Below are positions 55,260-64,000 of a stretch of DNA of 64,000 nucleotides, piece by piece. A model generated the notes under the pieces. It was not told the origin of the DNA. It saw nothing but the letters and a program-made list of their open reading frames with translations, and did no database searches. Source of the stretch: Theocolax elegans. Lineage: Eukaryota > Arthropoda > Insecta > Hymenoptera > Cerocephalidae. The DNA lies in the NCBI GenBank assembly GCA_026168455.1, contig CM047431.1, positions 25,576,965 through 25,640,964 of the forward strand, written 5' to 3'. The translations under genes and the position numbers were made by a program. Every line of letters starts with the position of its first letter. Position 1 is the first letter of the stretch.

Positions 55260-55708
55260 AGTATATAATATCGGTCTCTCCGAACTAAATGCTTTACTTT
55301 AGAATAAAGCAGGCCTATCGTACTCTTTGTCCACTATGGTTGATGGAATTTCCCAGAGCACGGCCTTTTAAAATAATTAAAGGCGTTTGGTCCTTGATAG
55401 GTTTTCCTACCACCAAAGGGAGACGACTATCTCTCTACACTCGTTGGAGAGATCGTCGTCTCTTTTCTATATATATAGCCGCAGAACATCTTGCTGGCGT
55501 CGCGGTTCATCTTGGGACAGCCGTCTAAGGTAAGATCTCCAGTTCCTTCCTGAGGAGTCCAAGCTGGAGATCGAGGACGAAACGCCTTTAATTATTTTAA
55601 AAGGCCGTGCTCTAGGAAATTCCACCAACCATAGTGGACAAAGAGTACGATAGGCCTGCTTTATTCTAAAGTAAAGCATTTAGTTCGGAGAGACCGATAT
55701 TATATACT
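55260..55708. mobile_element. Inverted-repeat element E2 with hammerhead-like core
   Basis: About 125-bp inverted ends (AGTATATAATATCGGTCTC… mirrored at 55708) enclose a long hairpin (GAGACGACTATCTCTC… at 55421-55463) and a hammerhead-like core at 55496-55586. Each arm contains the CCACCAACCATAGTGGAC hairpin (right arm 55624-55641; left arm mirrored) shared with E1 at 24706-25001. There is no coding capacity. Confidence 0.7.
55496..55586 (+). ncRNA. Type III-like hammerhead candidate in E2
   Basis: GGCGTC (55496-55501) could form helix III with CGCC (55583-55586) and supply a GTC cleavage triplet. CTGAGGA (55550-55556), stem GTCC/GGAC (55557-55560/55575-55578) and GAAAC (55579-55583) complete the core. 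Helix I is imperfect by eye. The mirrored left arm has CAAAC for GAAAC and no CUGANGA, so it is degenerate. Confidence 0.5.
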
Positions 55709-56082
55709 TTATACATATATATATCACCGAACGATAATTTCATTTTATTACTATTATTTACCTGTAATTAATTTAAAAATTATTATTACCGAACTCGAAT
55801 TTCTTGTGACCAAACTAAACAATAATAAAAGAAAATCCGGTTAAAATTTGTAAATTATTGCCCAAGCACACTAATTTTAAGTTTAGACTTAACCGCAAAC
55901 CGATCAATCTAACTGTCGGTATTAACCAGTATACTAATTAACGTAATTAATATACAAAAAAATTACACGCAAAATCCTCACGTACTTAAAAAATTGTTAA
56001 ATTTAAAAGAAATCCTTAATAAAAAAGATCTATTAAATTAAACTAGATTTACTTCCGTTTGTACAATAAAATACTATTTTAA
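55709..56082. other. Unassigned AT-rich spacer
   Basis: No gene or repeat is recognised before the TTAA at 56079-56082. Confidence 0.5.
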
Positions 56083-56700
56083 CCTATTAACGTCAAATGT
56101 GCACATTTTCTCACGCCCTCTTTCAACGCTGTATAAAAGAATCAAATCGAACTGAGGCGCTTATGAAAATTACGATTTCTGATAGACTTTTTCAAGATTT
56201 TTCCGAATCCGTGATGAAACTTCCAAAAAAAGCTTTTTTGAACCTAGTTTTTGCACTTCAAGGAAAAAAATCGTAAAATTTTTCCGATTTGTTGTTAATA
56301 ATTCAAAATTTTCACATGAAATCCGATGAACTAGAGCTTTAGAACCCCCAGAAATCGTGCACAAACTATTTTTCCTTCAATACCGTACCTATATGAATGT
56401 CGCGATTCAATTTGGGAAATCCAAAATGGCGACCGAAAGTCAGAAGAAATAATGAATTAATGATAAATATTTTACTCAAAAAGGAATCGCTTTATGAAAA
56501 AGTTTCATTGAAAGAAAAGTGATTTTCCTAAGACGTTTTTGAAAATTTTCTGATTTTTCCGGAAAATAACATGAACCAAAAAATCAAAAATGGCCCGAAA
56601 ATTTTCGAAAAAATTCACACGTATTCTTCGAATGATTATAAGCACTTTTTATAGTATCAAGCTTTTTCATAAAGCGATTCCTTTTTTAATAAAAAGTGTG
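56083..56700. mobile_element. Decayed piggyBac-like MITE, one end
   Basis: TTAA (56079-56082) is followed by CCTATTAACGTCAAATGTG, similar to the end CCCATTAATGCCCAAAGTG at 1048. Inside, AAAAAGGAATCGCTTTATG near 56478 is mirrored near 56670-56690, giving a small fold-back. The right terminus and its TTAA are not identifiable. Confidence 0.45.
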
Positions 56701-56807
56701 GTCATTTATAGAATAATAAACAGCTCGATTTAGAATCAAGAAGAGTAAATTTTGATATCTAAATATATGAAAATATATTATTTATATATTATCATAAAAT
56801 ATAAAAT

Positions 56808-57186
56808 AAGAATTTGCTGTCCCCCTTTCATTACTGCGACATTACCCAAAAACGGCTTAATTTATTACTTCCTTCTAATGCTTTAGTTTTCTAGTCCATG
56901 TTTCCCATCGATGGCTCTTCTCCGAGCACTGATTTTATAGTGCAGTACAAAAAAAACTCTTGCGCAACCCTTCGTTTCGATCGGCGATCCCGCTTATATG
57001 CGTATTGGCTTTGAATAATATCTTCAACTCTACTTATCAGTTTCTTTTTCGTTTGAAACACTCGTAAATTAATCTGTCCCTTAGCTCTATAAGTTATATT
57101 TTATATTACTGCATTTACTTAGAATCAATCTTTATCAACCTTATTTTGTTCGTCTTCTACGCCGTAATTTTATTCTAAACTACGCA
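56808..57186 (+). repeat. LTR-like repeat family D, copy 2
   Basis: It matches 3527-3905 over its whole length. Here the sequence continues to a possible LTR end GGGACGCGACA near 57232. No mate exists nearby, and the matching start is abrupt in both copies. Confidence 0.6.
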
Positions 57187-57622
57187 GTACTTTTTCCGAA
57201 AAATAATAATATAATTTTCGGCGGGACGCGACAATCTTATTTATAGTAGTATTTAAAATCCAACAAACATTAATTAATAAATATGTATTATATTTTACTG
57301 TTTTACAGATACATTTTAGCACGAATTTGTTGTTAATGTCTGGGCTGGATTACAAGTAGTAGGGCATCACATAATTGGGCCATGGGTGCTACCAGAAAGA
57401 CAGAACGGACCCAATTACTTGCAATTTTTGCACAACATTCTCCCTCAGCTGCTCAGCATTTTCTTAATGCCAAACAGCAGGAGAATATTAGTTTTATGCA
57501 CGACGGAGTTCCATCGCATTAAAATTATTTAAACAATGTCTATCTCGATTCATATATTTACTCGTATTAGATATATTTTTTGATATTAGCGATTGATTTA
57601 ACGAGTCAATTATAATTTGCAC

Positions 57623-57657
57623 AACATTTCGGAAACGTTTTTGTTTCCCTCTTCAAG
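57623..57657 (-). ncRNA. Degenerate hammerhead-like core (left arm)
   Basis: Minus strand: CTTGAAGAGG, stem GGAAAC/GTTTCC with loop AAAAAC, then GAAATG. The core has a substitution relative to the right arm (CTTGAAGA for CCTGAAGA, GAAAT for GAAAC). Confidence 0.55.
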
Positions 57658-57986
57658 TGCATTTCTTTATTAAAAAAATAAAGGTTTTACATTAATCTAC
57701 AATCACCTTGGACGTATGTTAACAATGAATAATTAGTAAATAAAATAATACCTGTTCTTAAATGAAGTCATATTATCCATAAACGGATTTGTCAAATAAA
57801 ATATAACTATAATCTGCAATTAAAATTAAATTATAGTTATATTTTATTTGACAAATCCGTTTATGGATAATATGACATAATTTAATAGCAGGTATTATTT
57901 TATTTACTAATTATTCATTGTTAACAAATGTCGAAGGTGATTGTAGATTAATGTAAAACCTTTATTTTTTTAATAAAGAAATGCAC

Positions 57987-58017
57987 CTGAAGAGGGAAAC
58001 AAAAATGTTTCCGAAAC
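57987..58017 (+). ncRNA. Hammerhead-like core (right arm)
   Basis: CTGAAGA (57987-57993), then stem GGAAAC/GTTTCC (57995-58000/58007-58012) with loop AAAAAT, then GAAAC (58013-58017). GCAC just upstream and GTGC just downstream may pair. It matches the core consensus without exception. Confidence 0.7.
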
Positions 58018-58504
58018 GTTGTGCAAATTATAATTGACTCGTTAAATCAATCGCTAATATCAAGAAAAATGTCTATCTTGACCGATGGACAGGACGTGGA
58101 GGTCCAATGCCGTGGCCAGTTCGATCGCCGGACATCAATCCCCTTGACTACTTCAGTTGGAGCCACTCAAAAGAAGCAATTTCACATAACGGCGCACCAC
58201 AAAATGAACAAGAACTGCGCAACCGAATCGAAATGCATGCGAAAACATTCCAGACGGCGCAGTACAGTAAGCTACCCGGAAAATAATACGCCTCGCAAGA
58301 GCTTGTACCCTACCCATCCCGGACCTCACTGCCTCACCATGCTGAAACTGCGCTTAATTGATTTAATCTTGTTTTTTCTTCGTTTTATTTTGTTTACTTA
58401 TTTTTCCTGTATTAATTTTTTTTATTTATTGCGCTTTTGTGTAAAAAAGATAACAACTAATGCTACTCATTTGTTTTAATGTGACTTTATTTATTTATTT
58501 ATTT

Positions 58505-58965
58505 TGTAACAGTTTAGTTGCCGCGCCGATGTTTATTTTATTATCGTGGCTACGTTCATTACCGTATTTAAATAAATATATTTTTCCCGCGTTGCGGCGG
58601 CGGTTACCTGTCCTTTCTACGAAATGTGTTAAGTGTTAGTCTGAAAACGAGGACCGGTTTCAGATAACAACCAGGTAAAAATCAAATCTGAAATTGACCG
58701 CGAAATAAGGATATCGCGTGGAGCAATAGTCAATTAAACTATACGGACTCTTAGGATCACGGAAGGAATTGTACGTGGGTCAAAATTCTATTACTCAAAC
58801 ACTTAATTGAATCGTAATAATAAATACCATTTATTGAAATAAAAAATATGAAAAGAACAATAAACAAAACAACTAACTGTTGCCGAGGCCTACGCTTCAA
58901 GATACAAGTCGGCAAACGTCCGACTTGTAGAGAGAGGGGGCAAATATCGCGAACTAAATATACAC
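58505..58965 (-). repeat. Gypsy family A LTR fragment
   Basis: The left end TGTAACAGTTTAGTTGCCGC corresponds to the 3' end of the family A LTR. The match continues to the AGTCGGCAAACG region and then stops, so the 5' half of the LTR is missing. It is more diverged than the solo LTR at 26488. Confidence 0.8.
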
Positions 58966-59270
58966 TCCCCTCCACATGCTTTCGCGCACCCAACGAAAAA
59001 ATCGTAAGAAATTAATAGTTTTATTGCTCGGCAGCGAAATGTCGCAGCTCAAAATACCCGACAGCATTCGAAAGATCAGATCAAAACCTTTGAAAAATGA
59101 TTTTATCGAATTTAAAAAATTAAAAATTGAGTTTTTTAGAAGTATTGAAAAGAGATGAAAAATCCCGAGAAATCTGTTCTTTTCTTGAACCTCTACAGAT
59201 TTAGTTTTAATTGTTATTTTTTTTTCTTTTTTTTGAAAGGTAATTGTTATTTATTTTTTTTATTTTGTAG
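58966..59270. other. Unassigned spacer with a 60-codon frame
   Basis: The frame 58976-59158 (MLSRTQRKNRKKLIVLL…, lysine-rich) has no recognised relative. The right end is a long T-rich tract that serves as polypyrimidine tract for the next candidate exon. Confidence 0.35.
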
Positions 59271-59408
59271 TTGGTACATTTTGTTTATTACCTGTTGATG
59301 GCTAGTGGTACCTTATTATTCGGCATCAACGCAACTCGAATTTTGAAAAAAATTCAAGGCGACTACGTGGATCATCTATTCTTTTACTGCGTTAGCGAGT
59401 ATCGCACT
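59271..59408 (+). CDS. Candidate internal exon, membrane protein
   Basis: A strong acceptor (T-rich tract ending TTTTGTAG at 59270) and a GTGAGC donor at 59409 bound 138 nt, exactly 46 codons, open in one frame. The peptide starts with a hydrophobic segment LVHFVYYLLMASGTLLFGI that could span a membrane, followed by a soluble part with RILKKIQGDYVDHLFFYC. I cannot name the family. Another good acceptor lies at about 59475. Upstream and downstream exons were not identified. Confidence 0.4.
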
Positions 59409-62400
59409 GTGAGCACTTACTCTGTCTTACTTACTTAGTCTCTCTCTATCTCTCTTCCTATCACTACATTAGTTCTCGCGCATTAAATGCAACCTGCGTT
59501 CTTGCGTGCAGCAACAAGAGTTTTTCCTTTTTTTTTTTTTAAATGTATTCATTTTATTTATTGAATTAATATTCTGCTAATGCTTACCGAGAAATATTCA
59601 TTTCCCCTCGCGCTCGCCAAGGTGAAGATTACCGCTGCCTTCACCTATACGGCTGATTCGTATTATTACTGAGCGAACGGTCCGCATTATTTAAAGACAC
59701 TATTGTTTAGCGGTTCTTATTTATTAATTTGTAAAAATTTAATTGTTTAATTAATAACGACACTATTACAATAATTAGAATTAATTTATATGAATTGAAT
59801 ATACTAAATTAATGTATTTTTTCTAAAACACGCAGGTATTTACAATTTATAAAAATTTACAAAAATCACACGTAATATTAGATAATGACGCAATAGAAAT
59901 ACTAAACAATATGCCAATGTATTAACTAACAGGGACATAAAATTAGAATTTCGACTTATAAACACGTGCTTTGTATCTCGCTTGCTTCGCAGTGGGAGTC
60001 CGTTGTTGCGCAACTTTTTGTGGGCGATGTAATCTTTCCACTCCGATGGCTTCTCGAAGGTGTGAATTAATTTTATTATTGTACGGATTTTGTATTCTTC
60101 TTGTAGTCAGTATCTTCCAGAATTTGTAGTCGTAAAAATTAATTTTTTTTGCCAAAGAATTTTTTGTAAATTTAAACAATGGACTTTTTTAATAAAACTT
60201 GCTCTCGAATAATTAGAAGTTTGACGAACGTAGAAGCTGCGCAGACTTCATTTCGTCAAATCTTCAAGAGTTCCTAATACTCTCTATGGTGACTATGATG
60301 ACAATTGCGTAAGCTAGAGCTCTGAGTTACACTAATCACAGCAATTGATGTGAAAACTACGCAGTAGTGATTTCTGACTGGTATCAATTATGACGTAGCG
60401 TTTTCTATAAAAAATGATTGAATTCTCGGAATGCTAGTCACGAATAATATTGTTTTGACATCAGTTTATTATAATATGGTTGTCTAGGGTATGGGTAAAT
60501 CCAATTACGTATTTATATTAAAAGCCGACTATCGGTAGAGCTGATACTCCTATCTGCACGTAGTCCGTTTCCGCCAACGAGAAAATGGCGGATTGATGGT
60601 CTCGTCGTGGATAAGGAAGGATTAAATATGCATATGCGTATATCAGAAAAATAATATTTATTGAATCTCACACTTCATTTTTATATATATAACTTCTCGC
60701 CGATTCGTATATTTAATAAGACTAACGATTCTATTTCCATCACATCAATTACTTCCTCATTCGTATATATTTTAATTTCCCTTAATATCAACTATCAATA
60801 ATTACCTAGCCCGAGATTCCCGTAACCTATTCTATATAGTATGTGTACTAAAGTACACAGAAAAACTCACTATCCTTATTTACCCGTATTCTATTTATTA
60901 ACACAATTTATCAAGAATTTACCCGTCAATAATTTACCAGAACAATCAAAACAACAAAAAGGAAAACGCGCGAAAAGATCCGAGTACCAACGCTTCATTC
61001 ACTCCCGATTTCGTTTGTCAATAAAAGATATGGCCGGCGCACAGTCCACTTACCGCACGCGAGTCTTTTCTCCTTCTTAACTCTTTTCGTCCCGTCTCAA
61101 TTATCTCTACGATCCTCCAAGGATAACTTCCAAATCTCTCCAAAATACTAACAATATAACAGCAATAACAATTAATACTCCGTACACTCCTTAAACTCAA
61201 TAAAACGATTCTCGATATAGCGCTTCACTTTTGCTAGATCAGCGGATAATGATAATTTCCGGCTTCTTACCGGTTTCATTCCTTGAATTGACGATTCGCG
61301 GCGCTAGCATCCCTCTTTTCCGTCATTCCATCCATCATATTAACAACTACGTCATTAAAATACTATCTAGCCGCCGACGCTACTGCCACCTATTACTGAG
61401 TTCATAGTTCAAACTCTTGCGGATAGTGTACTGCATCATCGGTATTACAAATCGTATCAATGGACAAGTATTCACGATTATTACTATTGAATTCTCCAAA
61501 AATAATGTTATTTATTTCTTCCACCGTTATACTTCCTAGGTAAAATTATGGTTTTTCACATAATTATTGATATAATTTATTTAATAAATCTGAAATTTCT
61601 GGGTAAATTTTAGAAATTAATTTGTTGACTGAATTTACTATTTTACGAATCTTTTGAATATCAGCTATAAAGCTACTTTGATTTAATTCTGATTGGGGGC
61701 ATTATAGTCCTATTTATATTGATACAAACATATGTAAGTTATAATGATATTTACAGGTTCATAAATACAGTTATTCTTCAACAACTCAAAAGCTTGAGGT
61801 TCCACAAAAGAACTTTAAATGGACGAAATATTCGTTTCAAAATTACAAAACATTTCCTATGAAATACTTTGCAATTAGAAATGAATTTCTTAAGATAAAC
61901 ATATAAAAACGCTTAAAAAAATGCTAAATGATCAATAATACACGTATTTTTGTAATAAATGAAAAACTTCAAATTCTACATAAGAACTTTATATGGACGA
62001 AGTGTTTGTTTTAAAATACCAAAACTTTTTTCTATTGAACATTTTGCAGTCCGAAGAAAAATTTGGTAAGATAAACTTGTACAAAACATTCAAAACGACG
62101 TAAAATGGTGAATATCGACAAAATGTTCGTGTTAAATTTACAAAAATTTCTATTGCATTTACCAAATTTTTCGAAGAATTTTCAAATATAAATATGGAAA
62201 ACCGATTAAAATAACTGATTTTGTCCTTTATAAATTGTTGCTCCTCATGTATCTAAAAATTTCTTTATTAGTTTGACTGATATTTTGAAGGTAGCTTTAT
62301 TATCTCTTGGGAACCTAAAAATTCTATTTGCAGCACATAGAAGAAATGATGAGTCATTTTATATTTTTCTACAAAGACACATAAGTATCGCACGTTTATA

Positions 62401-62470
62401 CGAATTCGTTTTTGAGATCTATTACATGAAGCTTTGAATAATATCTGGATGTCCATGATGCGTACGACAT
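59409..62470. other. Mostly unassigned; intronic or intergenic
   Basis: It is AT-rich with weak frames. A minus-strand 78-codon frame at 59943-60179 has a basic C-terminal part (RPQKVAQQRTPTAKQARYK). A GC-richer stretch at about 60480-61450 could be an old LTR (TGTCTAGGG…ATTACA), but no target duplication is found. No firm gene is seen. Confidence 0.4.
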
Positions 62471-62698
62471 ACGTACACGGAGAAACGTTCGGCGTAGCTT
62501 CTATACTTGAAGTGTACGAGGTGTACGGATTTGTGTGGTACCTGCTATCCTTTCAATCGGAGTAGCAGATACACCGAACGGTGTACTAGCTACACCGATT
62601 GAGCGTAGAATCAGCGCCACCTCAATAGTATCGCGCTTATACTTTTTCTTAGAGTAGCCGTTATACGTTTGAAAAGAACAACAGTGAGCAGTAGAACG
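62471..62698 (+). promoter_or_regulatory. Probable promoter/5' UTR with palindromic motifs
   Basis: A GC-richer stretch directly upstream of the candidate start codon contains repeated GTGTACG/ACACCG motifs, including TACACCGAACGGTGTA (a 7-bp inverted repeat, near 62571-62586), GAGGTGTACGG and GCTACACCGATT. They could be binding sites or an RNA hairpin. No TATA box is obvious. Confidence 0.35.
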
Positions 62699-63362
62699 AT
62701 GGAAAATTTCTTCAAAAAATATAACTTTATAATATCCAGTGAGATTGAAAATTTATTTCGTGCAGGTAAGTTTTTTATTTGATTTTAAATTACGCGTTTT
62801 GCATTAACAAATTTGTATTAACTTAAGTATAATTAGTCGTTGAAGCAAATTGTGCACATGGGTATATAAATCAATATTAAAAATTAAATAGTCAACATAA
62901 ATGTAACATAACAGATTGATGTAGTATAACAAAACAAATTTATGTGCAATAAAGCACTTTTACAAAGCTCCGTTTTTAAATGAGAGAAAACATAATTAAA
63001 AAATACGTTGTTAGAATTTTTTGATTGAATAAATAGAAACTAAAGTGATTATAACTGTCTTAAGTTTTAGTTAAGATTTGTACTATTAAAACTATTCACA
63101 TATAAAATATATACATTTTGCCCTGCTTATTTTAAAATATTTGTTCTTTATTGTTACGATTATGACAATTAAATTTATTTCTTTCCTGAACTTTTGCAGA
63201 TGACTTTAATTTTGTAAGTAATAATTTATATAATTTATTGATGAAAGACATAGAAGGACGTATTATTTTAGGCACATTTAAGAATTTAAAAATACTTTTG
63301 AACAGGCGATTAAAGATTTTTATAGTACAAAAACTTATAGTTGAAAATCCAGTCAAATACAA
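62699..63362 (+). CDS. Spliced gene, first two exons; continues past window
   Basis: Exon 1 (62699-62765) starts MENFFKKYNFIISSEIENLF and ends at GTAAGT. The intron (62766-63199, 434 bp) ends TTTCCTGAACTTTTGCAG. Exon 2 (63200-63362) is open in the frame fixed by exon 1 for 54 codons and ends at GTGAGT. The joined 76 codons have no stop. Exon 2 contains LMKDIEGRIILGTF…LKILLNRRLKIFIVQKLI, a pattern (G-x-x-I/L … R-x-L/K … I) I associate with uncharacterised proteins found in many insects and other animals. The function is unknown. Later exons presumably lie beyond 64000. Confidence 0.6.
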
Positions 63363-64000
63363 GTGAGTTAGTTATTTAGGGAACATCCAAAGGTTTTTTA
63401 TGTGTCTGCATATGATACAATAATTGTGAATAACAATACAATTTATAAGATGATTATTACTAAAACAAATAAATTTTCTATAACTTTTATATGTTACGCT
63501 ATATGAACTTTTCTCTACGACTATTCTATTACAATTTATTATCTGTTATGGGTGTTGGTAATCAGGCTATTTTCTGTAACTTGTTTAAATCAAGCAGTAT
63601 ATAAATTCAAAAATTTTTTTACTCTATTGATATTTGCAATATCAAAAATGCTTTGTATTTTAGTCATATAAAATCAGAATGAGTAAGCTTATCAATATTT
63701 AATTACAATTTTACATTTGTGTATTGCCTTTTCTAAACTTATCAACTTAAAGTAAAAAAATAATCGAAATTTTTGTTACTAATAACTGTATAACATCAGT
63801 ATTTCTAAATACTAGTCTGTTATTTTAGAAAACTTTACAATACCTCTACTATTTTTTGCTTTTAGAAACTTTAAATGTAATTCCTATGTTGTTTTAGCAG
63901 CTTTCTGTAGTTTTGTATACCTTTAACTTCAGTAGACTTCAGTTTTTCTTATAAAAATTAGTTACAATATTATGGAATGCATCACACGTGTGTTCAATAT
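63363..64000. other. AT-rich sequence, probably intron 2
   Basis: No further exon was recognised. T-rich acceptor-like tracts occur near 63830 and 63865, but the sequence after them is not convincingly coding. Confidence 0.4.

Larger units (their letters stand above)
57546..58067. mobile_element. Palindromic PLE-derived insertion with two hammerhead motifs
   Basis: AATGTCTATCT occurs at 57535-57545 and 58068-58078. The 522-bp insert is a palindrome (centre near 57830) with mirrored arms TTGATATTAGCGATTGATTT…, each carrying a hammerhead-like core. The first 34 bp (57546-57579) have no mirror. It contains no protein, so it depends on other elements for mobility. Confidence 0.85.
57310..58330 (+). 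pseudogene. mariner/Tc1-type transposase relic, split by insertion
   Basis: Before the insertion the frames read EFVVNVWAG and then IIGPWVLPERQNGPNYLQFL, and, after a frameshift, MHDGVPSH with the second catalytic aspartate of the DDE/D triad. After the insertion (from 58068) come DRWTGRGGPMPWPVRSPDIN and PLDYF, with the third acidic residue. The N-terminal DNA-binding part is absent. The two halves are separated by a 522-bp element flanked by an 11-bp repeat, so they were contiguous. It is inactive. Confidence 0.85.

Noticed and set aside
60481..61449. Solo LTR (TGTCTAGGG…ATTACA)
   Set aside because: TG…CA ends can be chosen, but no matching target duplication or second copy exists in the window.

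Overview
The window is eukaryotic, AT-rich and very repeat-dense. It most resembles an insect genome, and probably a hymenopteran such as an ant; that guess rests on the mix of elements, because no conserved housekeeping gene is visible. Recognisable element classes are Penelope-like retroelements (PLEs) with GIY-YIG endonucleases, CR1/Jockey-type LINEs with PHD-like fingers in ORF1, Ty3/Gypsy elements and solo LTRs, TTAA-flanked piggyBac-like elements, TA-flanked fold-back elements, Helitron-like termini, a mariner-type transposase relic and a tRNA-derived SINE. Genuine host coding sequence is sparse. The best candidate is a spliced gene at the right edge (exons at 62699-62765 and 63200-63362).

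Layout. 1-2040: the right half of a long-TIR element and a TTAA-flanked MITE. 2100-3905: a hypothetical ORF and an LTR-like repeat. 3906-7364: a decayed Gypsy element (family A) with its 3' LTR. 7400-11475: two minus-strand LINE remnants, one with an intact 314-codon ORF overlapping the end of the RT frame. 11490-13526: a 59-bp satellite, a TTAA-type terminus, a Helitron-like end and a fold-back element. 13527-18205: two plus-strand LINEs. 18212-20940: a minus-strand gag-only Gypsy element (family B). 22060-26240: an AC microsatellite, SINEs and a piggyBac-like element that contains a PLE, which itself contains a small inverted-repeat element. 26488-27527: a family A solo LTR. 28045-36347: three PLE loci, one with a 604-codon RT/GIY-YIG frame and one forming a 2.6-kb head-to-head palindrome. 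36551-43273: TA-flanked fold-back elements, a Helitron-like element and a possible two-exon gene. 44108-45390: an env/F-protein-like relic. 45394-49320: satellite, tandem repeats and two solo LTRs. 51590-54132: a minus-strand family A element. 55260-58330: an inverted-repeat element with a hammerhead-like core, and a mariner relic split by a palindromic hammerhead-bearing insertion. 58505-58965: a family A LTR fragment. 59271-63362: candidate host exons in otherwise unassigned DNA.

The most notable theme is hammerhead-ribozyme-like cores. Eight complete, degenerate or partial cores occur on both strands, seven of them in PLE 3'-end sequence. Several palindromic insertions share one architecture: mirrored arms, a short unmirrored tail of about 27-38 bp at one end, and an 11-15 bp target-site duplication. 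All alignments and fold predictions here were made by eye.
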